NCBI RefSeq assembly: GCF_016735595.1
Contig: NZ_JAERRB010000010.1
Location: forward strand, 1 to 64,000
Source of the DNA: Chryseolinea lacunae
Lineage (GTDB): Bacteria; Bacteroidota; Bacteroidia; Cytophagales; Cyclobacteriaceae
Direction of reading: 5' to 3'
Length of the DNA: 64,000 bases
Position 1 is the stretch's first letter, and each line of letters opens with the position of its first letter. This document shows positions 62,401-64,000 of this stretch, one piece after another. The notes beneath the pieces were generated by a model. It saw only the letters and a list, made by a program, of their open reading frames with translations, had not been told where the DNA came from and ran no database searches. The position numbers were made by a program, and so were the translations under genes.

Positions 62401-63148
62401 TCAAACCGGTCTGCGTCTCCGCTTCGAAGAAGCCATGGAAGGTATGAACGACTGGGGTATGTCTACCGGCAACAACTCGGGAATCTTCCCGGATAAAGTT
62501 CTGAAGAGCTTCTACTACACCAACGCCTACAACGGCATCGGTAAACTGACGATAGAAGGTTTGGATCAGGGATTCAATTACAACTTCGGATTCCTTGGCG
62601 CCATCGACGTGGCCTTGAACGTGACCACAAACTTTACGATCGGTTCCAGAACAGTATCGAACCGTCAGGATCAAAACATCTCGAACGTTGGCTATCTGAG
62701 AAGCATCGTTCCCGATCAGAATAGCGAAGTGAAGATCGCCGTGCAAGAAGCCCTTGGATCGCCTTGGTCAATCCTGAACGCGATCGTGATCGAAGCCTAT
62801 CCTACAGACGACCGTAGTTCAGGTGTGTCGGGTGGCAGAACCGAAACCAAAGGTGGCACGATGCGTGAAGTTCGCTATGGCGAATCGAACCCTCAAGTGG
62901 TGCTGTATCCTAACCCTACTCAAAGCGAGCTGAACATCAAGACGCTCGACTCTTCAATCGGCGACATCCGCTATGCGGTGGTTGACCAAATGGGTAAGGT
63001 TGTGAAAGAAGGCACCTACACCAACGATGAAGTGACTTCGACCTTTAGCCTCGATCTGCAAGGCGACGGTGTGAAAAACTCCATCTACTTCCTGAAGCTT
63101 GCCTATCCCGATGGCAAAGTGCAAGTGAAGAAATTCGTTAAATACTAA
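56462..63148 (+). CDS. Giant T9SS-secreted esterase-like multidomain protein
   Basis: 2228 residues. Signal peptide (1-20), then an alpha/beta-hydrolase domain (about 40-275) with Ser163 in HGLSGGGGD and His243 in GVGHGTW, like feruloyl or PHB-depolymerase esterases. An Ig-like segment and several FN3 domains follow (about 450-640, 795-880, 1020-1115, 1465-1555, 1850-1935). Two PA14-type domains (about 640-790, 885-1015) show YEGYITIPVAGNYTFETYSDDGSKVYIGG. Two cadherin-like stretches are at about 1115-1290 and 1560-1650. Three copies of an 'APWNN' module lie near 1298-1460, 1660-1840 and 1942-2113. The end (about 2140-2228, VVLYPNPTQSELNIK...KKFVKY) is a type A T9SS sorting domain. It is probably surface-attached and carbohydrate-directed. 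Confidence 0.85.
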   Translation: MKKSLALLATLFLVAFSVFSQTVPFPTGTRDNNALEPWGYQQVGTNWDTSPFLPFIYQNRWFRLMPPNGVTYNTPTKTWTFSEPGKLYPMIIFLHGAGETGTDNNNQLKHGGQRHRDAVKSGLFPGFLFYEQSSTLDQIKAQLEKMISILPIDINRIYIHGLSGGGGDTWKFTIANPTLIAAAFPMSASNDDAKQEKMLYIPLRQSQGERDNNPNPGWTQTIVDWFNTNGGHLEYFYLPGVGHGTWETMYARPDFFPWFLSHKKNEILVLFNRNELCPGVPTSATMGFTPGFDAYEWRKDGVLIPGATTYKITATQFGVYTGRIKNRGVWSEWSAPVEVKTKQPTYTPAIVPSANKTIVLPAPDGSTTTSLEEPEGYSAYVWRNAATNAIVANTRVFSTATVGTYKATVTEVNGCSSVESPVFTVVNANGPNKPDGISGFLGYANTQTQITLAWSDNPTPQNNETGFEIYRGATVTGPFTLLTTTAANANTYVDSDLTPNTTYYYLVRPINASAAGPISTTIGVATKVDATPPTAPLNLVVAGSTKTSVTLVWEAATDNVGVYRYDIFKNGTKVLAVNGLSTTVYNLTPNEVYNFVVKARDVTGNLSPESNQVTAASINNGLNYKVFTGSWTVLPDFNTLTPVKLGNTPNIDLSVRTTDTNFAMYWEGYITIPVAGNYTFETYSDDGSKVYIGGYGASYQVVNNDGAHGLQYRTGTKNFATAGTYPIVITYFNITGTGTMQLYWKNTASGIGSTRQLIPDSQFKSTFTYPDVAPAFPTQLAASAVAYNQINLTWKDNSTNETGFQLYRATATAGPYAAIAIVPANTTSYSDKAVDPATKYFYRVKAIGRYGESTLSNEITRGVAYSYYEQTLTTLANINSLTPTSTGTSTGFDLTPRKRDANIAFKWVGKIKIATTGNYTFFTTSDDGSVLFIDGVQRVANDFNQGMTERSGVVNNLTAGVHDIVVSYRNGTGGFGLEVRYQGPGVAKQLIPSTVLADDDVNATTLPLPAAPAAPTSLAASPLSKTSINVSWTDASTTETAFELYRSVHTSTSFVLFKTLPPNTTSFLDEGLFPNETYFYKVSAVGTGGSTSTAIVSATTLNTPPVITGIADIFLKYGKTLTLSVVAQDDDHEPLTLTTQNLPAFATFSDQGDGTGTLVFTPQLAHLGQYPNIRIFATDQHTGKDTATFKFVVTDKDVPNIVPVSDVTMSEGQTRAVTITASSDAGTQNLIWEAVDFPAFASLSSNAQGVGTVTLTPDYIHSGDYSLTVKVKDNVGGESARTFKVSVGDVNPNSSVSMNLVYSTSAVAPWNNITSKTTTALKDNTGATTTVGLDFQTTAWNTWFEGAVTGNNSGVYPDAVISDYYYFGIFGAPNTVDVKVTGLNPARNYTLSFLASSKWTGVSDNGTTTYTIGAKTVSVGAQNNSSTVGKITSVTPAADGSITFTMSKEGASQVGYLNALVVESVYQDGTAPAAPRALDIALNANNEAKLVWVDAPFNENGFDVFRSLTKNGTYTKVNAAAVAANGTTYTDATVVEDTKYYYKVRSFNDAGVSAYSNIDSISVPNLAPKITLTGSLALTRGSQSTVTVSATDLPANQLTIAVTGLPSFATYQQNTPLTGTITFNPTSANLGVFSFTVKATDNKGAATTKDVTVTVSETLVYRISLNFSQSSNAAAPWNNTSKAPAVNDVFANLKDDGGVNRNVSVTLTSGFGGAFNEGAVTGSDSGVVPDAVLREYYWFGAFNAPNAAQLKVSGLSKLNKYTFKFVASSNFTNNGSIINNGSTVFTIGSRTSSVNVQGNTSNLAVISDVVTNANGEVTVDITKAGDATVGYINGLIIEAVAIDPSGFAPTSLIASANSKTNIIIGWSDNSPTETGFEVYRSTTTADGVYSLIGTTATDVATYTDNTGATNGKKYYYKVRAIIPGGFTGYSNVASAGTIAFAVYININGVAAYDAPAPWNNLSRLAVDNDVFYNLRDESGNQTGLRLRFEEAMEGMNDWGMSTGNNSGIFPDKVLKSFYYTNAYNGIGKLTIEGLDQGFNYNFGFLGAIDVALNVTTNFTIGSRTVSNRQDQNISNVGYLRSIVPDQNSEVKIAVQEALGSPWSILNAIVIEAYPTDDRSSGVSGGRTETKGGTMREVRYGESNPQVVLYPNPTQSELNIKTLDSSIGDIRYAVVDQMGKVVKEGTYTNDEVTSTFSLDLQGDGVKNSIYFLKLAYPDGKVQVKKFVKY

Positions 63149-63162
63149 GATGTTCTTTCAAG

Positions 63163-63198
63163 AAACCTACCTCATTCGCGTGAGGTAGGTTTTTTTTT
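63163..63198 (+). terminator. Intrinsic terminator of the giant gene
   Basis: AAACCTACCTCA (63163-63174), 6-nt loop, TGAGGTAGGTTT (63181-63192), then a run of T. It is a strong GC/AT mix stem of 12 bp, isolating the next gene. Confidence 0.92.
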
Positions 63199-63229
63199 AT
63201 CGTATTCACAACACACATATCCCAGAAGA

Positions 63230-64000
63230 TTGAAGTACGTAAAGAATCTAGACGGAATACGTGGCCTGGCCATCGTATTGGTAATGTTCTTTCACTATGA
63301 TTATCTGATCGAGATGGGCTGGATGGGCGTCCAGTTGTTCTTTGTGCTGTCGGGCTATCTCATCACCACCATTCTGTTGCAAGACAAGCAGGAGCAATCG
63401 CTGGGCCTCTACATGAAGGGGTTCTACTGGCGACGTACCCTTCGGATTTTCCCGATCTACTATCTCTACATCTTTTTCGTCGCGGGCGTTTATGCCGCCT
63501 TTCACACACCCGAAGACTTCCGGGAAACGGCCCCGTTCCTGTTCACGTACACCTACAACTTATTTCCTCTGGTCTACGACTTCAGGTTTGATACCTTCTT
63601 CACACACTTCTGGTCGCTTTCTATTGAAGAGCAGTTCTATCTGTTCTGGCCGCTCATTGTCTACTTCCTCACGCTGCGTCAGCTGCGGGTGGTGCTGGTG
63701 GGCATGATCCTGGTAGCGCCTGTGATCCGCTTCCTGCTGGCCAGCTACCTGCTGGAAAAGGGAGTGTCTGCCGACTTCACCGGGCAGATTGTGTATCGCT
63801 TCACGTTTGGACAGTGGGACACGTTTGCCTTCGGGGCGGCGATCCCGGTGTTTGGATTGCTGTCGGCGCCCATCAACCCGGCCAAATGGCTTTGGGGTGC
63901 GGGCTTCCTCGCGGTGGCTCTGGGACTACTGAACTATGCGGCCATGGTGAACGGCGGATCTGGGGTGGGTATTAGCTCGCTGGGCTATCCGTGCGGGGGG
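63230..64000 (+). CDS. OafA/YrhL-type acyltransferase (3' end cut by window)
   Basis: 257 codons from a TTG at 63230; the gene continues past the window edge. The family start LKYVKNLDGIRGLAIVLVMFFHY and the block FFVLSGYLITTILLQ are typical of acyltransferase-3 membrane enzymes. FWSLSIEEQFYLFWPLIVYFL is the family's helix signature with the E-E-Q motif. It would O-acetylate a surface glycan at the inner membrane, adding to the MBOAT pair in this region. It lies after a terminator, so it probably has its own promoter. Confidence 0.9.
   Translation, partial: MKYVKNLDGIRGLAIVLVMFFHYDYLIEMGWMGVQLFFVLSGYLITTILLQDKQEQSLGLYMKGFYWRRTLRIFPIYYLYIFFVAGVYAAFHTPEDFRETAPFLFTYTYNLFPLVYDFRFDTFFTHFWSLSIEEQFYLFWPLIVYFLTLRQLRVVLVGMILVAPVIRFLLASYLLEKGVSADFTGQIVYRFTFGQWDTFAFGAAIPVFGLLSAPINPAKWLWGAGFLAVALGLLNYAAMVNGGSGVGISSLGYPCGG

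Overview
The window looks like chromosomal DNA of a Bacteroidota bacterium, most likely order Cytophagales (Chryseolinea/Ohtaekwangia-like). This is judged from protein style only: a type IX secretion C-terminal sorting domain, a PadR regulator paired with a prefix-domain FtsX permease, a B3 metallo-beta-lactamase of the Bacteroidota kind, a Topo IV-type ParE/ParC pair, and several promoter-like TAnnTTTG elements. GC is a little above 50% by eye. No rRNA, tRNA, CRISPR array or intact transposase was seen.

Layout. 1-630: wreckage of a mobile element against the 3' end of mnmE, with a twice-frameshifted zinc-ribbon/HTH excisionase-like gene, a 10-bp-period repeat array and inverted repeats. 632-5030: mnmE, an Nramp-UspA fusion and its MntR-type regulator with a perfect palindromic operator. 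5052-15160: housekeeping and envelope genes (glycosyltransferase, dapD, DUF3108 protein, a six-PAS histidine kinase overlapping a response regulator, mscL, 3-hydroxyacyl-CoA dehydrogenase, a lipoprotein, a sterol-desaturase family protein). 15394-20350: parE-parC, where parC carries an A10 run with a dnaX-like A AAA AAG heptamer in frame. The -1 frame stays open to a stop that abuts the terminator, so two different C-terminal tails are encoded.

20417-38573: mixed periplasmic and enzyme genes (OmpA-like, B3 metallo-beta-lactamase, lactonase, GH1, M15 peptidase, lipocalin-like lipoprotein, M20 peptidase, PadR/permease, Bcr/CflA exporter, DMT transporter, transglutaminase-like protein), a tandem 205-bp-period intergenic repeat, and several small elements below normal gene-calling size. 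The most unusual is a 33-codon ORF ending in five Cys codons. It is followed by a stem-loop and a second folded element, ahead of a substrate-binding protein and a formylglycine-generating-enzyme homologue that has both catalytic cysteines. This looks like a cysteine-responsive leader.

38587-64000: a surface-polysaccharide region. It holds a GT2, a PD40 propeller protein, a HAD phosphatase beside a decaprenyl-phosphate phosphoribosyltransferase homologue, a Wzc-like protein with degraded kinase motifs, an MBOAT/SGNH O-acylation pair, FkbM and class I methyltransferases, a flippase, GT4 and GT14 transferases, an AsnB-type amidotransferase, a half-size TolC-like protein, a 2228-residue secreted multidomain esterase-like protein with a T9SS tail and three copies of an 'APWNN' module, and the start of an acyltransferase cut by the window edge. 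Together these would build, modify (acyl, methyl, amide), flip and export an envelope polysaccharide.
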